Shown here piece after piece: positions 31,343-37,355 of a DNA stretch of 37,355 nucleotides (position 1 is the first letter of the stretch; each line of letters starts with the position of its first letter). Origin of the DNA: JAWAFD01 sp964467175 (lineage in GTDB: Archaea; Micrarchaeota; Micrarchaeia; Anstonellales; J096); the NCBI GenBank assembly GCA_964467175.1, contig CAYXNY010000016.1, positions 1 to 37,355 of the forward strand, given 5' to 3'. The notes under the pieces were generated by a model. It did not search any database. It was not told where the DNA came from and was given only the letters and a program-made list of their open reading frames with translations. Both the position numbers and the translations under genes were made by a program.

Positions 31343-31399
31343 AATCACATAAGGGGGTAGGCGAGTAAGGGGGCGTTTAGAATATGTTAAGAGCCCCCT
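31343..31399 (+). repeat. Family E element, plus-strand copy A
   Basis: Starts with AATCACATAAGGGGG (31343-31357), the exact reverse complement of 31178-31192, then hairpin AGGGGGC (31368-31374) / GCCCCCT (31393-31399). Confidence 0.75.
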
Positions 31400-31418
31400 A
31401 GTCGAAGACAAACCTCAT

Positions 31419-31435
31419 AGGGGGCTTCGCCCCCT
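31419..31435. repeat. Hairpin H2 (AGGGGG-CTTCG-CCCCCT)
   Basis: AGGGGGC and GCCCCCT pair over 7 bp around TTC. It corresponds to H1 with a C-G in place of the T-A closing pair. Confidence 0.75.
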
Positions 31436-31444
31436 CGCGGTTTT

Positions 31445-31545
31445 GATGTGGCGAAGCAAGTGCAACCCAAATATTTAGAAGGGTTGGGTTGCACCGAAGC
31501 CCACCCAAAGGGTTAGTATGGTTGGGTGGGTTGCTTCACCACATC
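31445..31545. repeat. 101-bp twin-hairpin (three-way junction) element
   Basis: The outer arms GATGTGGCGAAGCAA (31445-31459) and TTGCTTCACCACATC (31531-31545) pair 14 of 15. Inside are GTGCAACCCAA/TTGGGTTGCAC (31460-31470 with 31484-31494, 11 bp) and CCCACCCAA/TTGGGTGGG (31500-31508 with 31522-31530, 9 bp). Both loops are 13 nt with TTAG at the same position. The flanks match the uninterrupted related unit near 31290, so it looks inserted. Confidence 0.8.
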
Positions 31546-31563
31546 ATCCTCGATTTCCCCTTC

Positions 31564-31601
31564 ACCCCCAACTTGGGGGTAGAGGGGGACGAAGTCCCCC
31601 T
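31564..31601. repeat. Hairpins H3 and H4
   Basis: H3 is ACCCCCAACTTGGGGGT (31564-31580), pairing apart from its central base. H4 is AGGGGGAC-GAA-GTCCCCCT (31583-31601, 8 bp). On the minus strand H4 reads AGGGGGAC-TTC-GTCCCCCT, the H1/H2 pattern. Confidence 0.7.
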
Positions 31602-31605
31602 AAGC

Positions 31606-31670
31606 TTGAGAATTACATAAAGGGGGATGGCGAGATGGGGGAAAATGAGAAAAACATTAAGCTTCCCCCA
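31606..31670 (+). repeat. Family E element, plus-strand copy B
   Basis: TGAGAATTACATAAAGGGGG precedes hairpin TGGGGGAA (31636-31643) / TTCCCCCA (31663-31670). It is a diverged copy of the element at 31343-31399 with different but still paired stem bases. Confidence 0.7.
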
Positions 31671-31686
31671 AGTCGAGTAGAACATG

Positions 31687-31724
31687 GGGGAGGTCGTCAT
31701 CTAAAAACATTCTACGACCTCCCC
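31687..31724. repeat. 11-bp hairpin H5 at the 3' end of the secretion ATPase gene
   Basis: GGGGAGGTCGT (31687-31697) and ACGACCTCCCC (31714-31724) pair perfectly around a 16-nt AT-rich loop, ending 14 nt from the convergent ATPase stop codon. It could serve as a 3'-end structure for that minus-strand transcript. Confidence 0.65.
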
Positions 31725-31738
31725 TGGGTTCCGCGAGA

Positions 31739-33232
31739 TTAGAACACCCAGTCCTTCCCGGCCCTGGCAGATTCAACGACTTCGTCCGGGCTCATGTAGT
31801 AGTGGGAAACTATTTTCCCAACTGGGTCGACATCAAAGTATTTTTTGGAAACCATCCACTTGAGAACATCTTTCTTTTCATCTATATCCTGCTCTATCTC
31901 CTTCTCGGTCATCCCCGCGTAAAGGTCAAGAAGGGTGATGATCCTGTCCAGAGGGTTTACCTGCCTTATCTCGTCCTTTCGAGCATCCCATCTGTAAACT
32001 ATGTTAAGTTCTCCGTTTTTATGAACTTCAGCAAACTCCAAACATCTTCTGAAATTAAACCTCCTGTGCCTTATCTGAACCACTATGCCGGCGAGCGCAT
32101 CAAGAACCTCATGCGGAAGGTTTATGGGCGGGGTCGTAAGCCTTGAAATCGTCTGCTCGGAGTTGTCCGCGTGAAGGGTTGAGTAGACGCTGTGGCCTGT
32201 GTGCATGGCTTCGAACAAAACCTCTGCCTCCCTCTCCCTCCTTATCTCCCCGACTATTATCCTATCCGGTCTCATCCTCAGGGAGTTTATCATGAGCATG
32301 AGCATGCTAACTTCTCCTTTTCCCTCCGGGTTCGGCTCCCTTGTCACAAGAGGAACCCAGTGCAGGAATGTGGGGAGCGTAAGCTCTCTCGTATCCTCAA
32401 TGCTCACTATTCTCTGGTTTGCCGGGATCAGGCCTGCAATCGCATTCAGAAAAGAAGTTTTTCCGCTGCCGGTTCCACCGGAAACAAGAAGAGAAAGCTC
32501 GTTCTGTATGCAAAGCCATATGAGTGCAACAACATCCGGCGTGACGGTTCCATTTTCAATAAGCGTGGTCACCGTCCATGGGTTGGCGGCGAATTTTCTT
32601 ATCGTAATCGTATTCCCGAATCCTGAGATGGGGAACAGCGTTGAGTTCACCCTGTCCCCGCTCGGGAGATGCGCGTCGAGCAGAGGGCTGAGAACGTTTA
32701 TCTGCCTTCCCACCTTCCTTGCGATCAGCGAAGAATAGTCGTAGATTGTCTGCTCGTCCCTTATTTTGAGGTTTGTTTTGCACCACCCGAACTTTTTGTG
32801 GTATACCCACACCGCCTCCTTTGCGTTGTTTATGACAATTTCCTCAAGCCGTTCATCTGAGAGGAGAACCTCAAGCTCCCCGAGCCCGAGGGTGTTTTGT
32901 ATGAGGTAAGAGGCAAGAAGCTCCCTTTTTTCAACAGGAAGGGAGGCAAAATTTTTCTCAAGAAGCCCCATGGATGCTTTGAAGAATTTTTCCCTGACCT
33001 CCGCTGCCCTTTTCGGGTCAAGGATTTCGCTTATGTCAAGCTCCACCCTTGCGAGAAGCTCCCCCTTGAGCTTTGTTTCCAGCAGAACCTTTGTTCCCTC
33101 CGCGATCCCGGGTATTTTTACTTCATAGTAGGGAACGAAATCGTCCTTTTTCACCACCGTGGCAACAACGGGTATCCCCTCGCTTTTGAACCCATAACTC
33201 TCGAGTATTTTTATCTTTTTTTCATCCACCAT
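31739..33232 (-). CDS. Type II/IV secretion-system ATPase, second copy in window
   Basis: A 497-residue secretion ATPase of the GspE/FlaI/TadA type: LLDAHLPSGDRVNSTLFPIS, Walker A GGTGSGKTS (about residues 252-260), acidic box SIEDTRELTLP, Walker B RMRPDRIIVGEIR and the STLHADNSEQTISRL histidine box. It carries a longer N-terminal domain than the ATPase at 13271 and is clearly a separate paralogue. ATG 33232 is favoured because GGAGG is 9 nt upstream; ATG 33241, which overlaps the upstream stop as ATGA, would add three residues. No F-type platform gene is adjacent; the upstream partner is a coiled-coil winged-helix protein. Confidence 0.92.
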   Translation of the reverse strand: MVDEKKIKILESYGFKSEGIPVVATVVKKDDFVPYYEVKIPGIAEGTKVLLETKLKGELLARVELDISEILDPKRAAEVREKFFKASMGLLEKNFASLPVEKRELLASYLIQNTLGLGELEVLLSDERLEEIVINNAKEAVWVYHKKFGWCKTNLKIRDEQTIYDYSSLIARKVGRQINVLSPLLDAHLPSGDRVNSTLFPISGFGNTITIRKFAANPWTVTTLIENGTVTPDVVALIWLCIQNELSLLVSGGTGSGKTSFLNAIAGLIPANQRIVSIEDTRELTLPTFLHWVPLVTREPNPEGKGEVSMLMLMINSLRMRPDRIIVGEIRREREAEVLFEAMHTGHSVYSTLHADNSEQTISRLTTPPINLPHEVLDALAGIVVQIRHRRFNFRRCLEFAEVHKNGELNIVYRWDARKDEIRQVNPLDRIITLLDLYAGMTEKEIEQDIDEKKDVLKWMVSKKYFDVDPVGKIVSHYYMSPDEVVESARAGKDWVF

Positions 33233-33237
33233 AAAAC

Positions 33238-34965
33238 TCATCCTCCTTCTTCTTTTTCCTCTTTTTTAGCATCTTCGGACTCCCAAAGCTTTTTCACAAT
33301 CTCGCTCACTTCTCTTTTCTTTTCTTCGTATTTGCCCAGCTCCTCGGCGGTCAGCTCCGCCTTGCTCTCAAACTCCTTCATTCCCTCCCCACCTGTTCTG
33401 AGGCTTATCAGCTCAAGCTCCTTTGAGAGAAGGCTGACCTCTTTTGAGAGGTTTGTTATCCTGTTCTTCAAATCCGCGACCGTCGATTTTATTTCATCAA
33501 AGGATTTTTTCCTCTTCACAATGTTTTCCGCCTCCTCAAAAGCCGCTTTCGCCTCTTCGCTTACGCCCTCCCCTTTCAGTTTGTTGAACAGCGCGTCCAG
33601 CGAGCCCTCGAGTTTTTCAACATCCTCCTTAACCGCACTGTACTTGCGCTTTATCTCCTCGAGCTGTCCGAACTGCTCCTGCACAGAAGCCATTATCTTG
33701 TCCTTTATTTTCTGGTAGGAGGAGAACGTGGAGACCTCTTCATTAACCGCATCAAAAATTGCCCCCGCTTCGCTCGCAAGCCTTTCCCTGCTCCCCTCAA
33801 CCTTTTCCTTCAGCTCGGAAAGCTCGTTTATTATCTCGTCAACATCCTTGAACCTTTCAACATTGCTCACGGTCTCCCTGAGCTTTTCCATCTGCTCGTT
33901 CAGTGAGAGGAACCTGCCCTCCGCCTCCCTCACCCTGCCGAGAACATCCTGCGCCTCGGCCCCGCTGAGGATGGATTTCGCAAGCTCCAAATTATCGCCG
34001 AGTTCGAAAAGCTCCTTCTCAACCGCTTTTTTCCTCTCTATTATTGAAGCGAGCTTTTTTTCCGCTTCCTCAGGGCTTCCGGAAACCGCGCGCAGCTCTT
34101 TAAGGAGAGCGTTTTTTCGCGCCTCAAGATTCTCAAGGGATTTTGTTGTGCTTTCTATGATTTCTGACGAGGACGAGAGGGAATGGGACGCTTCTTTTAT
34201 CTCATCAAAAATTTTTCCGAGGTTCGCGTACTCCTTTTCAATCTCCTTGAATTTTGAAACGATCCCGGCTATGTCCGCTGTGCCGGTGTATTTCAGGAGG
34301 GATTCCTTTGTGGATTCAACCCGCTTCTCTATCTCCGCGTAGCTTCTGTTCAGCTCCTCCACCTCCTTCCTCATCCGCTCAATTCCCTCAACATTTTCGG
34401 AAATATCAAAGGAGGTTATTTTTTCTGCTATTTTTTTCAGGTTCGCCTCTAGAAAGTTTATGGAATCGCTCATCTCGGAAACCTTCGCGAGAAGGTTTTC
34501 CAGCTTGTCCAGGTTTTCGTAGTAGGCGTCCTCCTGCTTTTTCTTCTCCTCCTCAAGCGCGCGGAGCGTGGATTCGATGCCTGCAACCCTTTTGCTTATC
34601 TTTTCATCATACTGCTCCAGGAGAGAAGAAAGGGATTCTATCTCCATCTTCTCTTTTGCAACCTTTTCCTTTGTTCTCTCGAATTCGGAAACAACCTCTT
34701 TCCTGTGCTCCTCGAACTCGCCCTTCTCTCTTGCGACCTCCTCTTCCGAGGGGGCGACCCACACGGCGTAAACCTTGGAGAGCCTGTATTCTATGTCTAT
34801 TATTCCTTCATCATCCAGAATGTGCGCCCACTCCTCTACCGTTGCTGTCGGGATGTTGAGAATCCTTGAAGCAAGCCCGAGCTCGATCCTGCCTTTTTCC
34901 TTTATAAGCCTGATGAATTTATCGATGGCAGTGGAGATGAGGGCATCGGACAGCGCATCTTCCAT
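33238..34965 (-). CDS. Coiled-coil protein with N-terminal winged helix
   Basis: A 575-residue protein. Residues 1-75 form a winged-helix-like domain (IDKFIRLIKEKGRIELGLAS, then TATVEEWAHILDDEGIIDIEYR and a wing). From about 75 to 560 it is nearly continuous heptad-rich coiled coil, with some breaks near the middle and a Glu/Lys-rich end. There is no signal peptide or membrane span. The stop overlaps the secretion-ATPase gene (ATGA), so the two are probably made together; it may be a cytoplasmic scaffold for that motor. A TATTTATTAA box 24-28 nt upstream predicts a leaderless start at 34965. Confidence 0.75.
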   Translation of the reverse strand: MEDALSDALISTAIDKFIRLIKEKGRIELGLASRILNIPTATVEEWAHILDDEGIIDIEYRLSKVYAVWVAPSEEEVAREKGEFEEHRKEVVSEFERTKEKVAKEKMEIESLSSLLEQYDEKISKRVAGIESTLRALEEEKKKQEDAYYENLDKLENLLAKVSEMSDSINFLEANLKKIAEKITSFDISENVEGIERMRKEVEELNRSYAEIEKRVESTKESLLKYTGTADIAGIVSKFKEIEKEYANLGKIFDEIKEASHSLSSSSEIIESTTKSLENLEARKNALLKELRAVSGSPEEAEKKLASIIERKKAVEKELFELGDNLELAKSILSGAEAQDVLGRVREAEGRFLSLNEQMEKLRETVSNVERFKDVDEIINELSELKEKVEGSRERLASEAGAIFDAVNEEVSTFSSYQKIKDKIMASVQEQFGQLEEIKRKYSAVKEDVEKLEGSLDALFNKLKGEGVSEEAKAAFEEAENIVKRKKSFDEIKSTVADLKNRITNLSKEVSLLSKELELISLRTGGEGMKEFESKAELTAEELGKYEEKKREVSEIVKKLWESEDAKKEEKEEGG

Positions 34966-34986
34966 GCCTTTTATTTAATGGATATG

Positions 34987-35003
34987 CTTAATAAATATTT
35001 TGG
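34987..35003. promoter_or_regulatory. Shared bidirectional TATA region
   Basis: CTTAATAAATATTTTGG. Read on the minus strand, TATTTATTAA sits about 26 nt before the ATG at 34965. Read on the plus strand, TTAATAAATATT is about 30 nt before the ATG at 35026. One AT-rich patch could therefore serve both divergent genes. Confidence 0.5.
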
Positions 35004-35025
35004 AAAAACTACACTCAGGATAGAT

Positions 35026-36243
35026 ATGGGTATAGATAAGGATAGTGTTGTTGAAAAGATAGAAACAGGTCCTTTGCAGAAGTTCAAAAACCAGAATATT
35101 GTTCTTAAAAAATTCGGAAAGGATGCGCTAAAGGTTTACAACTCGCTGGATGGAAGGAAAACGCTCGGAGAGGTCGCGAAGGAAAGCGGGCTCGAAGAAG
35201 CAAGAGTTCTGGAGATGGTGGATTTCATGGTTGAGAAAGGGCTGGCGGCGGTGAAGGGAGAGGGGCCTGGACCTGAAAAACCTGCGGAAAGGTTTGAAGA
35301 AGAAGCCGGAATAAGCCCGGAGATGCCGAAGGAGAAGGCTGCTGAAGAGGTTGAAGCAGTTGCTGGGGAAGAAGAAAAGGAGGAGATAAAGCCTGCGATC
35401 AAGCCGGAAATCAGGCCGGAGGAAAGGGCAATAGAAAAAGTCGGGGAGAAAGCTGAAAAGGAGGAGAAAGAGCTTACTCCGGTTGATAAAATAATATACG
35501 ATAAATACGGAAAGATAGGCCTGGATGTTTACAACAGGATAGACGGCATAAGGACCGCGGAGCAGATAATGTCCGAGGTGGGAATAAGCGAAGAAAAACT
35601 GGTTGAGATACTGAATTTTCTGGAAGAGAAGGGGATAATAAAGCTGGAGCACCCGGAGAAAAGGAAGAAAGTTGAGGAGAAGAAGGAGAAATTCGGGCCG
35701 ATTACCGGAGAGCTTGAGGAAGTGGAAGAGGAGGAAAGGCCGGTTGCAGAGGTCTCGCCTATAGAGCTTCCGATAAAATCAAAAGGAATGGATGTTATAA
35801 AGGGGATAAAGGCAAGGGCCTCAGTCCTGATTTCTTACGGAAATGAGGGGGGGAAAATATTCGACAGCATAGACGGGAAAAACGATGTGATACAGATAAG
35901 CAAAAAGGTTCATGTTCCTCTTTATACCGTCAAAAAAATAATGAAAGACCTTGAGAAAGAAGGCGTAGTTGTTCTTAAACCGCTGACGAGAAAGGAGATA
36001 AGGAAGAGGTACGGCGAGGATGCGTACACAATTTTCAAAAAATACGGATTGGAGGGGGTAATGCTGTACGAATTGATAGGCGGGGAGATGAGCTTCAAGC
36101 AGATGGCGGACATGATATACCCTGATAAAAAGGAGAAAAGGAATGTTGTTGAAATATTCCTGTTCATACATAAAGTTTTGGGGATAGAGCTTCCGGTTGA
36201 CAAGGAACTGCTCTACAAACAGCTGGGTCTAGAGCCGACTTAG
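35026..36243 (+). CDS. Multi-winged-helix protein
   Basis: A protein of 405 residues from this start. It has three similar segments of a winged-helix type, each with a VY/IF-NSLDGRKT-like turn and helix-turn-helix: DALKVYNSLDGRKTLGEVAK, GLDVYNRIDGIRTAEQIMSE and GGKIFDSIDGKNDVIQISKK, each followed by a KGL/EEKG wing. A long Glu/Lys/Pro linker separates the first two, and a fourth degenerate helical unit may follow. I start at 35026, not 34978 or 34984, since those lack a TATA at the right distance. The repeats suggest a protein- or DNA-binding scaffold; it is divergent from the coiled-coil/ATPase operon. Confidence 0.7.
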   Translation: MGIDKDSVVEKIETGPLQKFKNQNIVLKKFGKDALKVYNSLDGRKTLGEVAKESGLEEARVLEMVDFMVEKGLAAVKGEGPGPEKPAERFEEEAGISPEMPKEKAAEEVEAVAGEEEKEEIKPAIKPEIRPEERAIEKVGEKAEKEEKELTPVDKIIYDKYGKIGLDVYNRIDGIRTAEQIMSEVGISEEKLVEILNFLEEKGIIKLEHPEKRKKVEEKKEKFGPITGELEEVEEEERPVAEVSPIELPIKSKGMDVIKGIKARASVLISYGNEGGKIFDSIDGKNDVIQISKKVHVPLYTVKKIMKDLEKEGVVVLKPLTRKEIRKRYGEDAYTIFKKYGLEGVMLYELIGGEMSFKQMADMIYPDKKEKRNVVEIFLFIHKVLGIELPVDKELLYKQLGLEPT

Positions 36244-36576
36244 CGATATTTTCTCTATCTCCTGCCAGGCTGCGTTTTTTCTGATTCCTTCCGGCATGCC
36301 TTTTCTTTTCGAGTTGAAATCCAGCACGAGGGCTTTTTTTCTTTTTGGCGAAAGCTCCTTCAGGGCAGAGGAGATGTTCGTCTTCCCGCTCAGCCAAAGT
36401 GCAAATTCCATAGGAAAAGAGGAGGCGATGTTTTTCTTTTCTTTGAAGGATTTTTTTGCGAGCGCTTCGGCAAGCTCAACCGCTTCAAGAGAAACCTTTT
36501 CCGGGTCCAGAACGAGCACGTTCTTTTTTCCCATATATTTTTCTATTTCTTCTCCTTCCGCTATGAGCATTTCCAT
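36229..36576 (-). CDS. Cgi121-like KEOPS subunit (tentative)
   Basis: A 115-residue protein. The segment KNIASSFPMEFALWLSGKTNISSALKELSPKRKKALVLDF resembles the Cgi121 signature (E-x-LLYLSG-x-RQI-x-AI), the KEOPS subunit that binds the tRNA 3' end during t6A synthesis. It is shorter than typical (about 150 residues), and other KEOPS genes are not adjacent. TTTTATAT about 25 nt upstream supports a leaderless start at 36576, with an ATG two codons later also possible. It converges on the multi-winged-helix gene, overlapping it by 15 nt. Confidence 0.5.
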   Translation of the reverse strand: MEMLIAEGEEIEKYMGKKNVLVLDPEKVSLEAVELAEALAKKSFKEKKNIASSFPMEFALWLSGKTNISSALKELSPKRKKALVLDFNSKRKGMPEGIRKNAAWQEIEKISLSRL

Positions 36577-36640
36577 AAATTTTTAAATAGTTCGGAAAGG
36601 AATATAAAAGCTACGTAACAACGAAATAAAGGAGATTTTT
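36577..36640. promoter_or_regulatory. Divergent promoter region with crossed TATA boxes
   Basis: AATTTTTAAATAG (about 36578-36590) fits the plus-strand S8e transcript, and ATATAAAAG (about 36602-36610, read in reverse as CTTTTATAT) fits the minus-strand Cgi121-like gene. Each box lies nearer the other gene, so the promoters overlap. AAGGAG before the S8e ATG is its ribosome binding site. Confidence 0.45.
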
Positions 36641-37024
36641 ATGGAGCAGTATCATGAAGCGTATGTAGGGAAGGTTTCGAAAGGGACAGGCGGAAAAAGG
36701 ATTGGGAGCAGGGATAAGAAACTCGCGCATATTGGCGGAGAGTTCGCTTCCACAAAGGTCAGCGATAGCGAGAAGAAGAAGGTGGTGAGGACGAAGGGAG
36801 GGAAAAAGGCAGTAAAACTCCAGAGAGTGGCATATGTTAATGTTGCGACGGAGAAGGGGGTAAAAAAGGCGAAAATAATTTCTGTAATAGAAGGGAACAA
36901 CCCGCATTACACAAGGCAGAATATTATTACAAAGGGCGCGATTTTGAATACAGAAATCGGAAAAGTAAAGGTCACTTCAAGGCCCGGGCAGGACGGAGTG
37001 GTTAATGGTGTGCTTGTGAAATAA
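36641..37024 (+). CDS. Ribosomal protein S8e
   Basis: A 127-residue small-subunit protein of the S8e family, normal archaeal length. It shows VSKGTGGKRIGSRDKKLAHIGGEF, the basic VRTKGGKKAVKLQRVAYVNVAT, and the C-terminal NPHYTRQNIITKGAILNTEIGKVKVTSRPGQDGVVNGVLVK that defines the family. AAGGAG lies about 8 nt upstream of the ATG. Confidence 0.95.
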   Translation: MEQYHEAYVGKVSKGTGGKRIGSRDKKLAHIGGEFASTKVSDSEKKKVVRTKGGKKAVKLQRVAYVNVATEKGVKKAKIISVIEGNNPHYTRQNIITKGAILNTEIGKVKVTSRPGQDGVVNGVLVK

Positions 37025-37253
37025 TGGCTTTGTGGCAATGCAATGCCATGAGCCTGTTGCAAATTATCTTGCAAACTACCACCTAATAAATCCGTAATTT
37101 TTGGGATATAGTATGCCCGTAAAGATTATATATCGGTGGGACTTAAATTTGCGATACAATACTAAGTGAAAATATAGTAGATCCTAATGGTCATGCAACA
37201 ACCAATGACAATCAAAAAAACATTTAAAAACGTTTTTATACACAAATTAAACT
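37025..37253. other. Intergenic spacer with lipoprotein promoter
   Basis: A 229-nt AT-rich spacer. Near its end CATTTAAAAAC (about 37221-37231) lies about 27 nt before the lipoprotein ATG. A short TGGCA/TGCCA imperfect hairpin follows the S8e stop. I see no RNA gene. Confidence 0.4.
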
Positions 37254-37355
37254 ATGAGCGGTTTTGGAAAGGGTATTGCCTTACGCAGTGTGCGGGCAAT
37301 AACTAAAATTATGATATTGGGGGCTTTTTTGTCGAGTTGCTCTCCTGTGGTATAC
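37254..37355 (+). CDS. Predicted lipoprotein, 5' fragment
   Basis: The gene runs off the right edge after 34 codons. The visible leader has a basic start (MSGFGKGIALRSVRAITK) and a hydrophobic core ending in a lipobox, ILGAFLSSC, so Cys29 would be the lipidated residue. The TATA box about 27 nt upstream suggests a leaderless transcript. Nothing can be said of the mature protein. Confidence 0.55.
   Translation, partial: MSGFGKGIALRSVRAITKIMILGAFLSSCSPVVY

Larger units (their letters stand above)
31134..31738. repeat. Hairpin-dense repeat array of unknown family
   Basis: This 605-bp stretch between the tRNA and the end of the secretion-ATPase gene holds no convincing ORF. It contains at least ten GC-rich inverted repeats. 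Two exact 45-bp direct copies (31134-31178, 31209-31253) are followed by two related tandem units in which GACAAACC (31255, 31407) and TCCTCGATTTCC (31294, 31547) recur. The second unit carries the 101-bp twin-hairpin element. Several hairpins belong to the same family with compensatory stem changes. It could be structured RNA, a nested set of miniature elements, or a protein-binding DNA array. Confidence 0.8.

Noticed and set aside
31040..31411. 123-codon minus-strand ORF across the tRNA and hairpin array (with a repeated GGDENYLKLPLA)
   Set aside because: It runs through tRNA exons and the 45-bp repeats; the peptide repeat is simply the DNA repeat translated, and there is no ribosome binding site.
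31134..31738. Integron attC-type array
   Set aside because: The palindromes are not separated by gene cassettes, I see no core-site motif, and there is no integrase in the window.
31518..31742. 74-codon plus-strand ORF in the hairpin array
   Set aside because: It covers the twin-hairpin element and other palindromes, has low-complexity Pro/Gly composition and overlaps the end of the convergent ATPase gene.
37025..37060. TGGCAATGCAATGCCA palindrome after S8e
   Set aside because: Only 5 bp pair and no T tract follows, so it is too weak to call a terminator or operator.

Overview
The window is chromosomal DNA from an archaeon. This rests on archaeal/eukaryotic-type genes: ribosomal proteins S19e, L39e, L31e, L18a/LX and S8e, aIF6, PDCD5, prefoldin alpha, FtsY, a stand-alone MetRS tRNA-binding subunit, a Cgi121-like KEOPS subunit and archaeal thiolase/DUF35. 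Many starts lie about 25 nt downstream of a TATA box (leaderless), others follow GGTGAT-type ribosome binding sites, and the one tRNA gene carries bulge-helix-bulge introns. The tightly packed, overlapping genes, many unrecognised secreted proteins, the pilus ATPases and the unusual tRNA introns would fit a DPANN-type lineage, but I cannot fix the phylum from sequence alone.

Layout. 1-2857: end of a RecJ-like DHH nuclease, a small unknown gene, and a minus-strand operon of a degenerate KaiC/RAD55-like protein, a Roadblock-like protein and TldD. 3117-6263: two small membrane proteins and a 731-residue secreted protein. 6335-9381: two unknown proteins and a COG1709-type regulator in one operon. 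9387-12397: an OB-fold protein, a kinase-fold protein, and thiolase with its DUF35 partner. 12554-18839: two unknowns, then a pilus/secretion ATPase and its double-F membrane protein, split by a decayed AbiE toxin-antitoxin pair, followed by PAP2 phosphatase, dolichol-kinase-like protein and KsgA/Dim1. 18829-23644: the translation/secretion superoperon (S19e, PDCD5, L39e, L31e, aIF6, MetRS-beta, L18a, prefoldin alpha, FtsY, PIN protein, small membrane protein). 23762-30454: a lipoprotein, a membrane-anchored secreted protein, an ACT regulator, and an operon placing PheS between two signal-peptide membrane proteins. 30709-31738: a 30-residue acidic peptide gene, a possible IS200/IS605 end, a tRNA-Arg(CCU) gene with two introns outside the anticodon loop, and about 600 bp packed with related hairpins. 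31739-37355: a second secretion ATPase with a coiled-coil winged-helix partner, a divergent multi-winged-helix protein, Cgi121-like and S8e genes, and the start of a lipoprotein gene.

The most unusual part is 30.8-31.74 kb. The tRNA-Arg(CCU) gene rebuilds perfectly only if two introns, at 9/10 and 59/60, are removed; both fit bulge-helix-bulge geometry. Next to it is an array of GC-rich hairpins in at least three sequence families, with base-pair-preserving changes between copies. A 101-bp twin-hairpin element is nested in it at a point where the related tandem unit has no insert. I know of no described family matching this array and cannot test that without a search. Other points are a 13-bp motif shared at identical spacing by two promoters for secreted-protein genes, and a decaying AbiE module inside the pilus operon.
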